A stretch of 35,278 nt of DNA from Thauera linaloolentis 47Lol = DSM 12138 (GTDB taxonomy: Bacteria; Pseudomonadota; Gammaproteobacteria; Burkholderiales; Rhodocyclaceae), in assembly GCF_000310205.1 (NCBI RefSeq), contig NZ_AMXE01000039.1:1-35278 (forward strand), given 5' to 3'. Shown one piece after another: positions 1 to 8,016 of this stretch. Under the pieces are notes generated by a model, which searched no databases, was not told where the DNA came from, and saw only the letters and a program-made list of their open reading frames with translations. Made by a program: the position numbers and the translations under genes. The first letter of the stretch is position 1; each line of letters begins with the position of its first letter.

Positions 1-517
1 GGGCGAGCGCCTCGCCGCGCTCGCCCGCGCCCAGCAGGTGGCCCGTGTCGCGCAACTGGCGAGCGCTGTCGGCTAGGCGCCCGTCGATGAGTACATAGGG
101 AATGCCGGTCTGGCGGTGAATGCGCTCGGCGCTGGACAGGTAGTTGCCATCCACGGTTCCGGCATCGACGATGATGTCCGGCCCGAGTGCGACGAGGCGT
201 TCGAGCGGCATGGTGCTGCCGCGGCCGGCGAGGCGGCCGAGCACCGGCAGGGCGCGGGCCTGCGGGGCGAGCAGGGCGAGCGCGTCGGCGGACAGCGCCC
301 AGGGCCAGCCGAGCAGCTTGTCGGGCACGACGGCATGGACGAGCACGGCGGCGGGCGCGCCCGCGGCGAACACATGGCGAATGCGCTCCGGCGCCGGCAG
401 CGTGCCGAAGACGTACAGGCCGGGCACGGGCGCATGCGCGCTCCCCTTCGCCCGTGTCGTGCCTGCCGGCAGCCAGGCGGCGCAGGCCGCCAGCGCGAGG
501 AAGGTCCGCCGCTTCAT
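1..517 (-). CDS. ABC-type metal/siderophore periplasmic binding protein (partial, C-terminus off window)
   Basis: This minus-strand gene starts at the ATG at 517-515 and runs off the left edge, leaving 172 visible codons. The N-terminus (MKRRTFLALAACAAW) has a twin-arginine-like RRTFL motif and a hydrophobic core, so the product is probably exported to the periplasm. The rest looks like the class III (Fe-siderophore/cobalamin/molybdate) binding-protein fold: a GLYVFGTLPAPERI strand, a LVALGPDIIVDAG segment typical of this family, and GIPYVLID followed by a helix. The start lies 20 nt after the DUF2478 stop, so the two are probably co-transcribed. Class III binding proteins carry iron-siderophores, B12, heme or, in the MolA subgroup, molybdate/tungstate. 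The ModE-like boxes upstream of the receptor gene favour the last option, but that is inference. Confidence 0.75.
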   Translation of the reverse strand, partial: MKRRTFLALAACAAWLPAGTTRAKGSAHAPVPGLYVFGTLPAPERIRHVFAAGAPAAVLVHAVVPDKLLGWPWALSADALALLAPQARALPVLGRLAGRGSTMPLERLVALGPDIIVDAGTVDGNYLSSAERIHRQTGIPYVLIDGRLADSARQLRDTGHLLGAGERGEALA

Positions 518-537
518 CGGCAGGCCGTCTGGCGGCA

Positions 538-1086
538 TCACGATGCATGCCTCGCATGGGTGACGCCGACGAACCAGTCGTCCAGCGCGGCGCGCCTCGG
601 CGGCAGCTCGGCGCCCTGGCCGCCGGTGAAGTCGCGCCAGTCGGCGAGGTAGGCTTCGCTGACCACGGTCAGCAAGGGTTGGCCCTCGTTGATCAGGGCC
701 AGCATCTCGGCGGCCAGCCCGCTTCCGACCGCTTCCAGCGTGCCGAAGCGGTTCGCCACGGCAAGGTCGCTCCTGGTCTCGAGCGCCGTGCGCAAGGTGG
801 CGCTGGCGGCCATGATGCAGCCGGGGTCGGGGCTGCAGGCAAGCGACCAGCGGCCCGTCTGGTGGAAGAGCGGAAAGTGGAGGCCGGTATCGAGGTCGAT
901 CAGGGCGGCCTTGAGCCTGCGGCTGCCGCAATGGCGCTGGACGACGCCGTGGATGCGCCAGCCCGAGTCGCGCAGGTCGAGCGCGAAGCGCGCGAGCAGT
1001 TCGTCGGCCTGGTCGCCGCGGCGGTGAACGATCGCCGCCAGCGGGGGCGTGCTCGGGGCGGATGCGGTAGAAAAAGGCGCTTTCAT
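538..1086 (-). CDS. DUF2478 family protein
   Basis: A 182-residue cytoplasmic protein with no signal peptide. The segment LAAIVHRRGDQADELLARFALDLRDSGWRIHGVVQ resembles the nucleotide-binding-like N-terminus of DUF2478 proteins, followed by LIDLDTG and a C-terminal half with NRFGTLEAVGSGLAAEM. The family has no established reaction. From memory its members are often found beside molybdenum transport genes, which agrees with the ModE-like operators of this locus. It sits 82 nt after the TonB receptor stop and 20 nt before the binding-protein gene, so all three probably form one transcript. The start at 1086 is the first in-frame Met, and the family-like region begins about 15 residues into the protein. 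Confidence 0.75.
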   Translation of the reverse strand: MKAPFSTASAPSTPPLAAIVHRRGDQADELLARFALDLRDSGWRIHGVVQRHCGSRRLKAALIDLDTGLHFPLFHQTGRWSLACSPDPGCIMAASATLRTALETRSDLAVANRFGTLEAVGSGLAAEMLALINEGQPLLTVVSEAYLADWRDFTGGQGAELPPRRAALDDWFVGVTHARHAS

Positions 1087-1168
1087 GGCTTTTCCTCGGG
1101 TGCGGCGCTGCGCACGGGCGAACCGGCTGCGGGGCGGGCATTTCTGCCCGCTCCCATCGGCGCTGCCG

Positions 1169-3214
1169 TCAGTAGCGGAGACGGGCGGTCAGCACGAAAT
1201 TGCGTCCTTCCTGCGGATAGCCGTGCGTCAGTGCGTAGTCCTTGTCGAACAGGTTGCGCGCGTTCAGGGAAAGGTCGAACGCAGACGTTACCTGGTATGC
1301 GAGCTGCACGTTCACCAGGGTATGGGAACCGGTCCTGACATCCGGGCTGTTGGCCAGGGTGTTGGTGGACCAGCGGCTGCTCGCCGACTCGATGTAGGGC
1401 ATCACCGCGAGGCGGTGCATCGGCGTCCATTTGGCATACAGCATGCCGGCGTGGCGGGGGATCTCGTTGCGGCTCAGCGTGCTGTTGACCGCGCTCCGGT
1501 CCAGCTCGATGTCGACGTCGGTGTAGGTGTAGTTGCCGCCGATCTCGAGCGCCGGAGTGACGAAGCCGTTGAGCGACAGTTCGATGCCCTTGAACGTGCC
1601 CTGGCCGACGTTCTGGTTCTGCGTGTAGAAGCGCCCCGAGCCAGCCGGGTATTCGACGTCGACGCCTTGCATCAGGTCGTCGATCTCGTTGTGGAAGAGC
1701 GCGATCTCGCCAAACCAGCCATCCGCGATGCGGTCGGACAGCGCCAGCTCGAAGTTCAGCGCCTTCTCCGGCTTCAGCCCGGGGTTCGAGGTGGCGCCGC
1801 CGAAGCGCGAGCTGAAGCGGTGGAACATGGTCGGCATGCTGATCCTGCGCGACACCGAGAAATCCAGCCTGCCCGTGTCTCTGTAGCGCCAGATGAGCGC
1901 GCCCTGGTAATTCCAGGCCGACGCGTCCTTGGCGTCGTATTCGAAGAACTGGGGCGTCTGGCTGGCGCTGAACTGCTCGACCTTTTTCGTCTTGCGGTCG
2001 TCGTAGCCGATGCCGCCGACCAGGTCCAGCGCGGGCGTGATGTGGAAGGTGTCCTCGACGGCGAAGGACCAGGTTTCTTCTTCCGCGTCCTGCTTCGGCG
2101 TCTCGAACGGCGGCGCGTACTCCTTGTCCCACGCGGTGTGCTCGTCGCTGCGGTAATGCAGCGCGGCCTTCAGCGTGTGGCGGCTGAAGTAGGTCGTTCC
2201 GCTTTCCAGCGAGAAGCCGTAGGAGGTGTCGTCATACGTGCTGAGGCTGTTGAAGTTGTGCATCATCAGTTCGTTGTCGAACTGGTTGTAGAAGGCTTTC
2301 GTCTTCAGGTAGGCGGTGTCGGACAACTGCGTGTGGGACAGCCAGTACAGGCTCCAGACGTCCCATTGGGGCCAGTCCCAGTCGCGATCACGGTTGCTGG
2401 GGTGGGTGCTGAACACCGCGCTCTTGGTTCCTTCCTGGCGGACGAAATTGACGGAGTATTCGTCGGTGCCGTTGGGGGTGTAGCCGAGCTTCAGGTTGAG
2501 GCGCTTGTCGCGCGAGTCGGAGCGGTCGCGGTCGCCGCCGGCTTCGCGGCTGGTGGCGTCGTAGTCGCGCGACAGCCGCCAGTGGTCGATGTCGCGCTGC
2601 TCGAAGCTGGCCTGCCAGTACCAGTCCTGCTGCTTGCCGCCGACGTTGCCGTAGTAGGCCAGGCCGTTGCGCTGCCCGCCTTCGCCCATCAGCATCGACA
2701 GCCGGCCTTCGGCCTCCAGCGGCTTGACCGGCTTGCGGGTGACGAGGTTGATCGCGCCGCCCATGCCGCCGGGGCCGTTCAGGACCGAGACATAGCCTTT
2801 GGATACCTGGATCTCCGACAGGTCCGGGGTCAGGAAACGGCCGATGTCGATACGGTTGTCGTAGGGCAGGTAGAGGCGGATGCCGTCCATCATCAGCGGC
2901 ACGCGCCAGCTGTCGAAGCCGCGGATCCTGAAGTTGCCTTCGTTGCGCGAGCCGCTGCCCGGCGAGACGTTGACGCCGGGCAGCAGGTCTATCGCCTCGA
3001 GCAGGCCGTCCGTGCCGAAATCGTCCATCTGCGCGCGGCTTATCGTGCGGGTCGCGACCGCCTGCCCGCCGTCGTCGCGCTGCCCCGTCACCGTGATTTG
3101 CCCCAGTATGAACACGCGATCGCCGTCCTCCTCCCCGGGCTCGGTCTGCGCCATGGCAGGCTGCGCCATCGGCAGACACATCGCGATCGAACAGTACAGT
3201 GCTTTCTTTTTCAC
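1169..3214 (-). CDS. TonB-dependent outer-membrane receptor
   Basis: This encodes a 681-residue TonB-dependent receptor, an outer-membrane beta-barrel that imports scarce ligands using TonB energy. I chose the GTG at 3214-3212, which gives VKKKALYCSIAMCLPMAQPAMAQ, a clean Sec signal peptide ending AMA-Q. A GGGGG stretch lies about 8 nt upstream. The longer in-frame ATG at 3283 would add 23 residues before the signal peptide and lie upstream of the promoter. After a TonB-box-like segment (GQITVTGQ) comes a plug domain (LLEAIDLLPGVNV, NFRIRGFDSWRVPLMMDGIRL, VLNGPGGMGGAINLVTRKP). A long barrel ends in the typical NLFDKDYAL...LTARLRY with terminal aromatic. The gene has its own promoter with two ModE-like palindromes. 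The ligand cannot be read from sequence; molybdate, tungstate or a metallophore complex is suggested by the operators. Confidence 0.93.
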   Translation of the reverse strand: MKKKALYCSIAMCLPMAQPAMAQTEPGEEDGDRVFILGQITVTGQRDDGGQAVATRTISRAQMDDFGTDGLLEAIDLLPGVNVSPGSGSRNEGNFRIRGFDSWRVPLMMDGIRLYLPYDNRIDIGRFLTPDLSEIQVSKGYVSVLNGPGGMGGAINLVTRKPVKPLEAEGRLSMLMGEGGQRNGLAYYGNVGGKQQDWYWQASFEQRDIDHWRLSRDYDATSREAGGDRDRSDSRDKRLNLKLGYTPNGTDEYSVNFVRQEGTKSAVFSTHPSNRDRDWDWPQWDVWSLYWLSHTQLSDTAYLKTKAFYNQFDNELMMHNFNSLSTYDDTSYGFSLESGTTYFSRHTLKAALHYRSDEHTAWDKEYAPPFETPKQDAEEETWSFAVEDTFHITPALDLVGGIGYDDRKTKKVEQFSASQTPQFFEYDAKDASAWNYQGALIWRYRDTGRLDFSVSRRISMPTMFHRFSSRFGGATSNPGLKPEKALNFELALSDRIADGWFGEIALFHNEIDDLMQGVDVEYPAGSGRFYTQNQNVGQGTFKGIELSLNGFVTPALEIGGNYTYTDVDIELDRSAVNSTLSRNEIPRHAGMLYAKWTPMHRLAVMPYIESASSRWSTNTLANSPDVRTGSHTLVNVQLAYQVTSAFDLSLNARNLFDKDYALTHGYPQEGRNFVLTARLRY

Positions 3215-3231
3215 GGCCTCGCCCCCTGATT

Positions 3232-3255
3232 CGTAATATCTATTCGTATATAGCG
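3232..3255 (-). promoter_or_regulatory. ModE-like operator box 1 overlapping the receptor promoter
   Basis: The plus-strand sequence is CGTAATATC-N6-TATATAGCG, a 9-6-9 imperfect palindrome. It has the same architecture as the E. coli ModE operator (CGTTATATT-N6-TACATAACG, from memory). It covers the probable -10 of the TonB-receptor promoter (TTGCAA at 3262-3257, then TATTAC at 3238-3233 on the minus strand, 18 nt spacer). That position suits repression when molybdate is plentiful. Confidence 0.6.
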
Positions 3256-3262
3256 GTTTGCA
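3233..3262 (-). promoter_or_regulatory. Candidate sigma70 promoter of the TonB receptor
   Basis: On the minus strand, TTGCAA (3262-3257) and TATTAC (3238-3233) are separated by 18 nt and lie just upstream of the GTG start at 3214. The -10 lies inside the left arm of ModE-like box 1. The short leader that results still contains the GGGGG ribosome-binding stretch. Confidence 0.4.
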
Positions 3263-3323
3263 AAAAAACGCGGGCCGGCGCAATGGCTCGCTGCGTATAG
3301 GCGCCGTATTTCCCGCCGATGCG

Positions 3324-3347
3324 CGAAATATACGCTTGTATATTACG
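3324..3347 (-). promoter_or_regulatory. ModE-like operator box 2
   Basis: The plus-strand sequence is CGAAATATA-N6-TATATTACG, with only one mismatch between the two arms. Its centre is 92 bp from that of box 1. It lies upstream of the candidate -35 of the TonB receptor and downstream of the DUF333 gene stop. Two boxes of the same 9-6-9 design in one AT-rich island within very GC-rich DNA are unlikely to be chance. Confidence 0.6.
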
Positions 3348-3376
3348 AAATCAAGGCTGCTCCGGGGCCCGGCCCA

Positions 3377-3664
3377 TCAGCCCTCCGGGCGTGGATGGTC
3401 CTTGCGGAAGAGCGCCCATTCCTCGATCACGCTCCCGTCCGGCAGATGGCACATGCCGACCGCGTTGCCGTTCGCGTCCTTGCGGATCTCGAGCTTTCCG
3501 CCCTTGTCGATGCAGTGCGTCGATGCCGGGTTCGCCATTCCGACCGCCGCCGGTTCTTGTCCGGAGCCCGCCGTGCAGCCGATGGAAAGCAGGCAGATGG
3601 CCGAGATGGCGGGGAGGCCGATCCCGGGGGCGGTGCGTGTTTCTTTCGATGAAGTGTTCTTCAA
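3377..3664 (-). CDS. DUF333 lipoprotein
   Basis: A 95-residue protein with a hydrophobic N-terminal segment ending LLSIGCTAG, a plausible lipobox with the lipidated Cys after SIG. The mature part carries the DUF333 pattern: MANPASTHCIDKGG, then GNAVGMCHLPDGSVIEEWALFR. The paired cysteines (THC and GMC) and the DG-x3-EEW block are typical. DUF333 proteins are small envelope lipoproteins of unknown role, sometimes labelled putative hemolysin. The gene follows the VWA gene by 64 nt on the same strand, with a hairpin between them, so co-transcription is possible but not certain. Confidence 0.8.
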   Translation of the reverse strand: MKNTSSKETRTAPGIGLPAISAICLLSIGCTAGSGQEPAAVGMANPASTHCIDKGGKLEIRKDANGNAVGMCHLPDGSVIEEWALFRKDHPRPEG

Positions 3665-3693
3665 TTGCTGGCTCCTGTCGTGAGTCGATCAGA

Positions 3694-3714
3694 GGGCCAC
3701 GGCGGCAGTGGCCC
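3694..3714 (-). other. Hairpin between the VWA and DUF333 genes
   Basis: GGGCCAC (3694-3700) and GTGGCCC (3708-3714) form a perfect 7-bp stem with a 7-nt loop just downstream of the VWA gene. No T-tract follows on the minus strand, so it is not a canonical intrinsic terminator. It could attenuate or stabilise the transcript. Confidence 0.35.
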
Positions 3715-3728
3715 GTGCGGGGGTGCTG

Positions 3729-4907
3729 CTATTGCCGCTTCGATAGCCCCTGCATCGCGCGCGAGAGCCCGTCGAGCGTCATCGGGTACATGCGTTCCCT
3801 CATGATCTGGCGAATGATGTCGATCGACTGGCGGTATTCCCACAAGCGTTCCGGCTCGGGATTCAGCCAGGCGGCGGCGGGGTAGGCATCGAGCAGGCGC
3901 CGCAGCCAGGTGGCGCCGGCCTCGGCGTTCATGTGCTCGATGGAGCCGTGCGGATGCAGGATCTCGTAGGGGCTCATGGTGGCGTCGCCGACGAAGATCA
4001 GCTTGTAGTCCGGGCCGTACTTGTGGATGAGGTCGGGCAGCGGCGTGCGTTCGCTGTGGCGGCGGCGGTTGTCGCGCCACACGCCTTCATAGACGCAGTT
4101 GTGGAAATAGAAGTACTCGAGGTGCTTGAATTCCAGCCGGCAGGCGGAGAACAGCTCTTCACAGACCTTGACGTGGTCGTCCATCGAGCCGCCCACGTCG
4201 AGGAACAGCAGCACCTTCACCGCGTTGTGGCGCTCGGGCCGCATCAGCAGGTCGAGCCAGCCGGCGTTGCGCGCGGTGGCGGCGATGGTGCCGCCGAGGT
4301 CGAGTTCTTCGGCCGCGCCTTCGCGCGCAAAGCGGCGCAGCCGGCGCAGGGCGACCTTGATGTTGCGCGTGCCCAGTTCCACCGAATCGTCCAGGTTGCG
4401 GAATTCGCGTTTGTCCCACACCTTGACCGCGCTGCGGTTGCCCGCCGAGTCGCCGCCGATGCGGATGCCCTCGGGGTGGGTGCCGTTGTTGCCGAAGGGG
4501 GAGCTGCCGCCGGTGCCGATCCACTTGTTGCCGCCCTGGTGGCGGCCTTTCTGCTCGGTCAGGCGCTTGCGGAACGTGTCCATCAGCTTGTCCCAGCCGA
4601 GCTTTTCGAGCTTGGCGAGCTCTTCGGCCGTCAGGTGCTTCTTCGCCATCGCGCGCAGCCATTCCTCGGGCAGCTCGGCTTCCAGGCCGGGGATTTCGGT
4701 GACGCCCTTGAAGTACGTCCCGAAAGCCTGGTCGAAGCGGTCATAGAGCGATTCGTCCTTGACCAGGCAGGCGCGCGAGAAAACGTAGAAGTCGTCGATC
4801 GACGGCCCGCAGACATGGTTGCGCAGGCCTTCGAGCAGGGTCAGGAACTCGCGCGTGGACACCGGCAGTTTGTGCGCCTTGAGATGCAGGAAGAAGTCGA
4901 TCAGCAT
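3729..4907 (-). CDS. VWA domain protein, CoxE-like
   Basis: A 392-residue cytoplasmic protein of the CoxE-like von Willebrand A family. The N-terminal 120 residues are helical (MLIDFFLHLKAHKLPVSTREFL is a typical opening). A Gly-rich linker around 125-160 follows, with GGNKWIGTGGSSPFG. The VWA domain starts near 230 with LLFLDVGGSMDD, a variant MIDAS in which D237, G239-G240 and S241 replace the usual DxSxS. The YKLIFVGDATMSP block near the C-terminal part of the domain is also characteristic. The start has a GGAGG ribosome site 9 nt upstream. MoxR ATPases and VWA proteins usually work together as a chaperone-like pair for cofactor insertion or complex activation. The MoxR partner is two genes upstream. 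Confidence 0.88.
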   Translation of the reverse strand: MLIDFFLHLKAHKLPVSTREFLTLLEGLRNHVCGPSIDDFYVFSRACLVKDESLYDRFDQAFGTYFKGVTEIPGLEAELPEEWLRAMAKKHLTAEELAKLEKLGWDKLMDTFRKRLTEQKGRHQGGNKWIGTGGSSPFGNNGTHPEGIRIGGDSAGNRSAVKVWDKREFRNLDDSVELGTRNIKVALRRLRRFAREGAAEELDLGGTIAATARNAGWLDLLMRPERHNAVKVLLFLDVGGSMDDHVKVCEELFSACRLEFKHLEYFYFHNCVYEGVWRDNRRRHSERTPLPDLIHKYGPDYKLIFVGDATMSPYEILHPHGSIEHMNAEAGATWLRRLLDAYPAAAWLNPEPERLWEYRQSIDIIRQIMRERMYPMTLDGLSRAMQGLSKRQ

Positions 4908-4950
4908 CGCGGTAGCCTCCGCGGAATGCGCCCGCGCGCCGCAAGGCCGT

Positions 4951-6345
4951 TCATTGCTGGATGTCCATTGCCCATAGCAGCGCCTGTATGTGGCAATGGG
5001 AAGCCCGGTCCGGCGTCACGCCGCAGCGTTCGGCGGCCTGCTGCAGGTGTTCGCGATCGGCGTTGCCGCGCTCGCAGGCCATGGCGAGTTCGAGCAGGGG
5101 AGAGAGCGGGCCTTCGCCCTTTTTCAGTGCCAGCGTCACCTCGGGCGCGAGCGCCAGCGGCGCGAGCGCCTTGTCGAGCGGTACCTGCATGATCACGTCG
5201 GCGAGCGACAGCAGGCCGACGAGGAAGAGCGATTCGCGCCGCGCCAGTGGCTGCTCTTCGGCCAGCAGCTCCATCATGCGCGCGCGCACCAGTGCGGTCT
5301 CCAGCGCCGCCGCGGCGCGGCCGTTGCTGCCGTCGGTGCTGCAGGCGAGCAGCACCAGCCAGCGATAGAGGCGGTCGTGGCCGAGCATGGCGAGCGCGTG
5401 TTCGATCGAAGCGATCGGCTCAGGGTGGGTGCTGGCCGCCGAATTGACGTAGCGCAGCAGGCGCAGCGACAGGGCGCCGTCCTGCTTGAGCAGCGCGGAA
5501 ATCTCGCGCGTGTCGCCATCGGTGCGCAGGCGGCCGATCAGCGTCGCGATGCGCGCCGTGTTGGGGCCGAGGTCGCGCTCGGCCCAGTCCTCGCGGCTGG
5601 TGATGAATGGCCCCTGGAACAGGCTGGCGCCCATCTTGAAGGCGAAGCGGAAGTCCTCCAGCGACGGCAGGTCGCGCACCAGCAGGCGGGCCTGCGGCGC
5701 CGCGTCGGCGAGCAGGCGGCTGAGCTGAAGGCCGCGGCGGGCGTCCAGGGTCGGCGCGCGCAGGATGATCGCGTCCGCCAGCGGCAGCAGCGGTGTGAAC
5801 TCGCTGATGATCATCGGGTCGGGCAGGCCAAAACGGAAGCCCGCCTGGCGCAGGCGCGCCATCGTTTCGCCCAGCACCTCGATCTGGGGGCCCTTGTCTT
5901 CGGCATGGGGTGTGGGGACGAGCACGATGTTCTGCGCCGGCAGATCGGCCAGGCAGGGGTGTGACAGGAAGGAGTCGGGGACGTCGATGAAGGCCACGCG
6001 ATGGCCCAGCAGCCGGCCGATGTCGGCGCTGACGAGGTTGCGCACCAGCACCTCGGCATACAGGTGGTGCACCCGCCGGCTGCTGTGGCGGATGCGGTTG
6101 CGCGTGCCCTCGTGGAGCATGAATTGGTAGCCGGTGATGCGCTGGTCGCGGCCCAGGACGGCCTCGCGGCACAGGTAGGTGGCGATGGCGCCGCCGTCCT
6201 CGCCCTGGCCTTCGCCCGCCGCTGCTTCGCGCAGCGGCGCATTGCGGTTGAGCTGCTCGAAGTCCTGCGGGTCGGCGGCGCGCGCGCCTGCCCGCGCCGC
6301 GCCGTGGCGGCGCCCCAGCAGCCAGTCGAGAAAGGCCTTCAGCAT
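4951..6345 (-). CDS. EAL-HDOD (YuxH-type) signalling protein
   Basis: A 464-residue protein. Residues of about 55-250 form a degenerate EAL domain: it begins REAVLGRDQRITGYQFML, but the EAL catalytic signature is missing, so c-di-GMP hydrolysis is unlikely. Residues of about 260-440 form an HDOD domain (ISALLKQDGALSLRLLRYVNSA, IASIEHALAMLGHDRLYRWLVLLA). The N-terminus MLKAFLDWLLGRR is an amphipathic segment. Such proteins act as output or scaffold proteins in bacterial signalling. The gene starts 15 nt after the MoxR stop and ends 43 nt before the VWA start, so it is embedded in the moxR-VWA operon. Confidence 0.85.
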   Translation of the reverse strand: MLKAFLDWLLGRRHGAARAGARAADPQDFEQLNRNAPLREAAAGEGQGEDGGAIATYLCREAVLGRDQRITGYQFMLHEGTRNRIRHSSRRVHHLYAEVLVRNLVSADIGRLLGHRVAFIDVPDSFLSHPCLADLPAQNIVLVPTPHAEDKGPQIEVLGETMARLRQAGFRFGLPDPMIISEFTPLLPLADAIILRAPTLDARRGLQLSRLLADAAPQARLLVRDLPSLEDFRFAFKMGASLFQGPFITSREDWAERDLGPNTARIATLIGRLRTDGDTREISALLKQDGALSLRLLRYVNSAASTHPEPIASIEHALAMLGHDRLYRWLVLLACSTDGSNGRAAAALETALVRARMMELLAEEQPLARRESLFLVGLLSLADVIMQVPLDKALAPLALAPEVTLALKKGEGPLSPLLELAMACERGNADREHLQQAAERCGVTPDRASHCHIQALLWAMDIQQ

Positions 6346-6360
6346 TCGGTGTGCGCCCGT

Positions 6361-7212
6361 TCAGCGATTGTTGCGCGCCATCGTCACGAGGCGCTCGAAG
6401 AGGTGCATGTCCTGCTCGTTCTTGAGTAGCGCCCCGTGCAGCGGCGGCACCACGGTCTTGCCGTCCTGGCTGTGCAGGGCCTCGGGCGAGATGTCCTCGG
6501 CGACGAGCAGCTTGAGCCAGTCGATCAGTTCGGAGGTCGAGGGTTTCTTCTTTAGCCCTGGAATGTCGCGCAGGCCGAAGAAGACCTCCAGCGCCTCGCT
6601 CAGCAACTGCTTGCGGATGCCCGGGAAGTGCACGTCCACGATGCGCTGCATGGTGTCGCGGTCGGGGAAGCGGATGTAGTGGAAGAAGCAGCGGCGCAGA
6701 AAGGCGTCGGGCAGTTCCTTTTCGTTGTTCGAGGTGATGAAGACGATGGGGCGGTGGCGCGCGCTCACGGTCTGGCGCGTCTCGTACACATGGAATTCCA
6801 TGCGGTCGAGCTCGCGCAGCAGGTCGTTGGGAAACTCGATGTCGGCCTTGTCGATCTCGTCGATCAGCACCACGGTCGGCTCATCGGCCTCGAAGGCCTG
6901 CCACAGCACGCCCTTGACGATGTAGTTGGCGATGTCCTTGACGCGGTCGTCACCGAGCTGGGAATCGCGCAGGCGCGACACCGCGTCGTATTCGTACAGC
7001 CCTTGCTGGGCCTTGGTGGTGGACTTGATGTGCCACTGCAACAGCGGCAGCCCGAGCGCGCCGGCAACCTCCTCGGCCAGCATCGTCTTGCCGGTGCCGG
7101 GCTCGCCCTTGATCAGCAGCGGACGTTGCAGGCGGATGGCGGCATTGACCGCCAGCATCAGGTCGGGCGTGGCGACGTAGTCGCTCGAACCTTCGAAGCG
7201 CAGCGTGGACAT
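6361..7212 (-). CDS. MoxR-family AAA+ ATPase
   Basis: A 283-residue AAA+ ATPase. Walker A is GEPGTGKT (36-43) and Walker B is VVLIDE (114-119), followed by IDKAD. The sensor/arginine-finger region reads FITSNNEKELPDAFLRRC, as in MoxR ATPases, and the C-terminal lid is present. The length matches the family. A GAGGA ribosome site lies upstream of the ATG at 7212. It is the first gene of the leftward operon and is divergent from the cytochrome gene. The usual partner, a VWA protein, is encoded two genes downstream. The pair probably remodels or loads a metal cofactor into an unknown client. Confidence 0.93.
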   Translation of the reverse strand: MSTLRFEGSSDYVATPDLMLAVNAAIRLQRPLLIKGEPGTGKTMLAEEVAGALGLPLLQWHIKSTTKAQQGLYEYDAVSRLRDSQLGDDRVKDIANYIVKGVLWQAFEADEPTVVLIDEIDKADIEFPNDLLRELDRMEFHVYETRQTVSARHRPIVFITSNNEKELPDAFLRRCFFHYIRFPDRDTMQRIVDVHFPGIRKQLLSEALEVFFGLRDIPGLKKKPSTSELIDWLKLLVAEDISPEALHSQDGKTVVPPLHGALLKNEQDMHLFERLVTMARNNR

Positions 7213-7373
7213 GCGGGATTCCTCTGATTAATTCTTGGCGATTATAAGGCTAGCGTTACGGAAAACCGGCGGCGCGTCCGCTGGCCCGGCGGCGCGCATT
7301 CCGGCGCGGGGCGCCGGGCGAGGCGGGCGTGGTCGACAACGGCTTGTGCAGCACCCCCGACGGAGGGTTCGAC

Positions 7374-7982
7374 ATGCAGGGACGACATCTGGTTTGCGGC
7401 CTGGCGCTGGTGTTGGCAGGGCTGTCCGCAGGCGCCGCCGAGGGCGATGCCGACGCGGCCAAAGGCAAGATCTCCATGTGCATCGGCTGTCACGGCATCG
7501 AGGGCTACCGCACCTCCTTCCCCGAAGTGTACCGGGTGCCCAAGCTGGGCGGCCAGTATCCCGAGTACATCGTCGCCGCGCTGCAGGTCTACAAGTCGGG
7601 CGAGCGCAGCCACCCCACCATGCAGGGTGTCGCCGGCGGCCTGTCCGAACAGGACATGGCCGACCTGGCGGCCTACTACGGCGCACTGCCGGCCACATCC
7701 GCGCCCGAACCGGCGCAGGCGGCCGGCAGCCCGCTGCGCGGCAAGGAAAAATCCGAAGTCTGCGCCGCCTGTCATGGCGCCGACGGCAACAGTCCGCTGC
7801 CGACCTTCCCGCGCATCGGCGGCCAGCATCCGGACTACCTGTTGCAGGCCCTGCTCGACTACAAGGCGGGCAGGCGCAAGAACCCGATCATGGCGGCGCA
7901 GGTCGAGGCCTTGTCGAAGCAGGACATGGCCGATCTCGCCGCCTGGTACGGGGCGCAGCAGGGCCTGTACGTCAAGCGCTGA
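7374..7982 (+). CDS. Diheme cytochrome c (c4-like)
   Basis: A 202-residue exported cytochrome with two class I cytochrome c domains. The signal peptide MQGRHLVCGLALVLAGLSAGAAEG starts at the ATG at 7374 with a GGAGGG site 6 nt upstream; the in-frame ATG at 7329 would spoil it. Domain 1 has the heme motif CIGCH and domain 2 has CAACH. Each is followed by a PxxGGQ-type loop (VPKLGGQYPEY, FPRIGGQHPDY), and axial Met candidates follow (HPTMQGV, NPIMAAQ). This duplicated layout is that of cytochrome c4, a periplasmic electron carrier to terminal oxidases or denitrification enzymes. The methyltransferase gene follows by 34 nt. Confidence 0.9.
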   Translation: MQGRHLVCGLALVLAGLSAGAAEGDADAAKGKISMCIGCHGIEGYRTSFPEVYRVPKLGGQYPEYIVAALQVYKSGERSHPTMQGVAGGLSEQDMADLAAYYGALPATSAPEPAQAAGSPLRGKEKSEVCAACHGADGNSPLPTFPRIGGQHPDYLLQALLDYKAGRRKNPIMAAQVEALSKQDMADLAAWYGAQQGLYVKR

Positions 7983-8016
7983 CGGCGCCGTGCGCCGGTG
8001 CTACGATGCCGGCCCC

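Noticed and set aside
1049-3229. A 726-codon plus-strand frame opposite the TonB receptor
   Set aside because: It is a Val/Arg/Ala-rich shadow. The minus strand shows a signal peptide, plug and barrel features.
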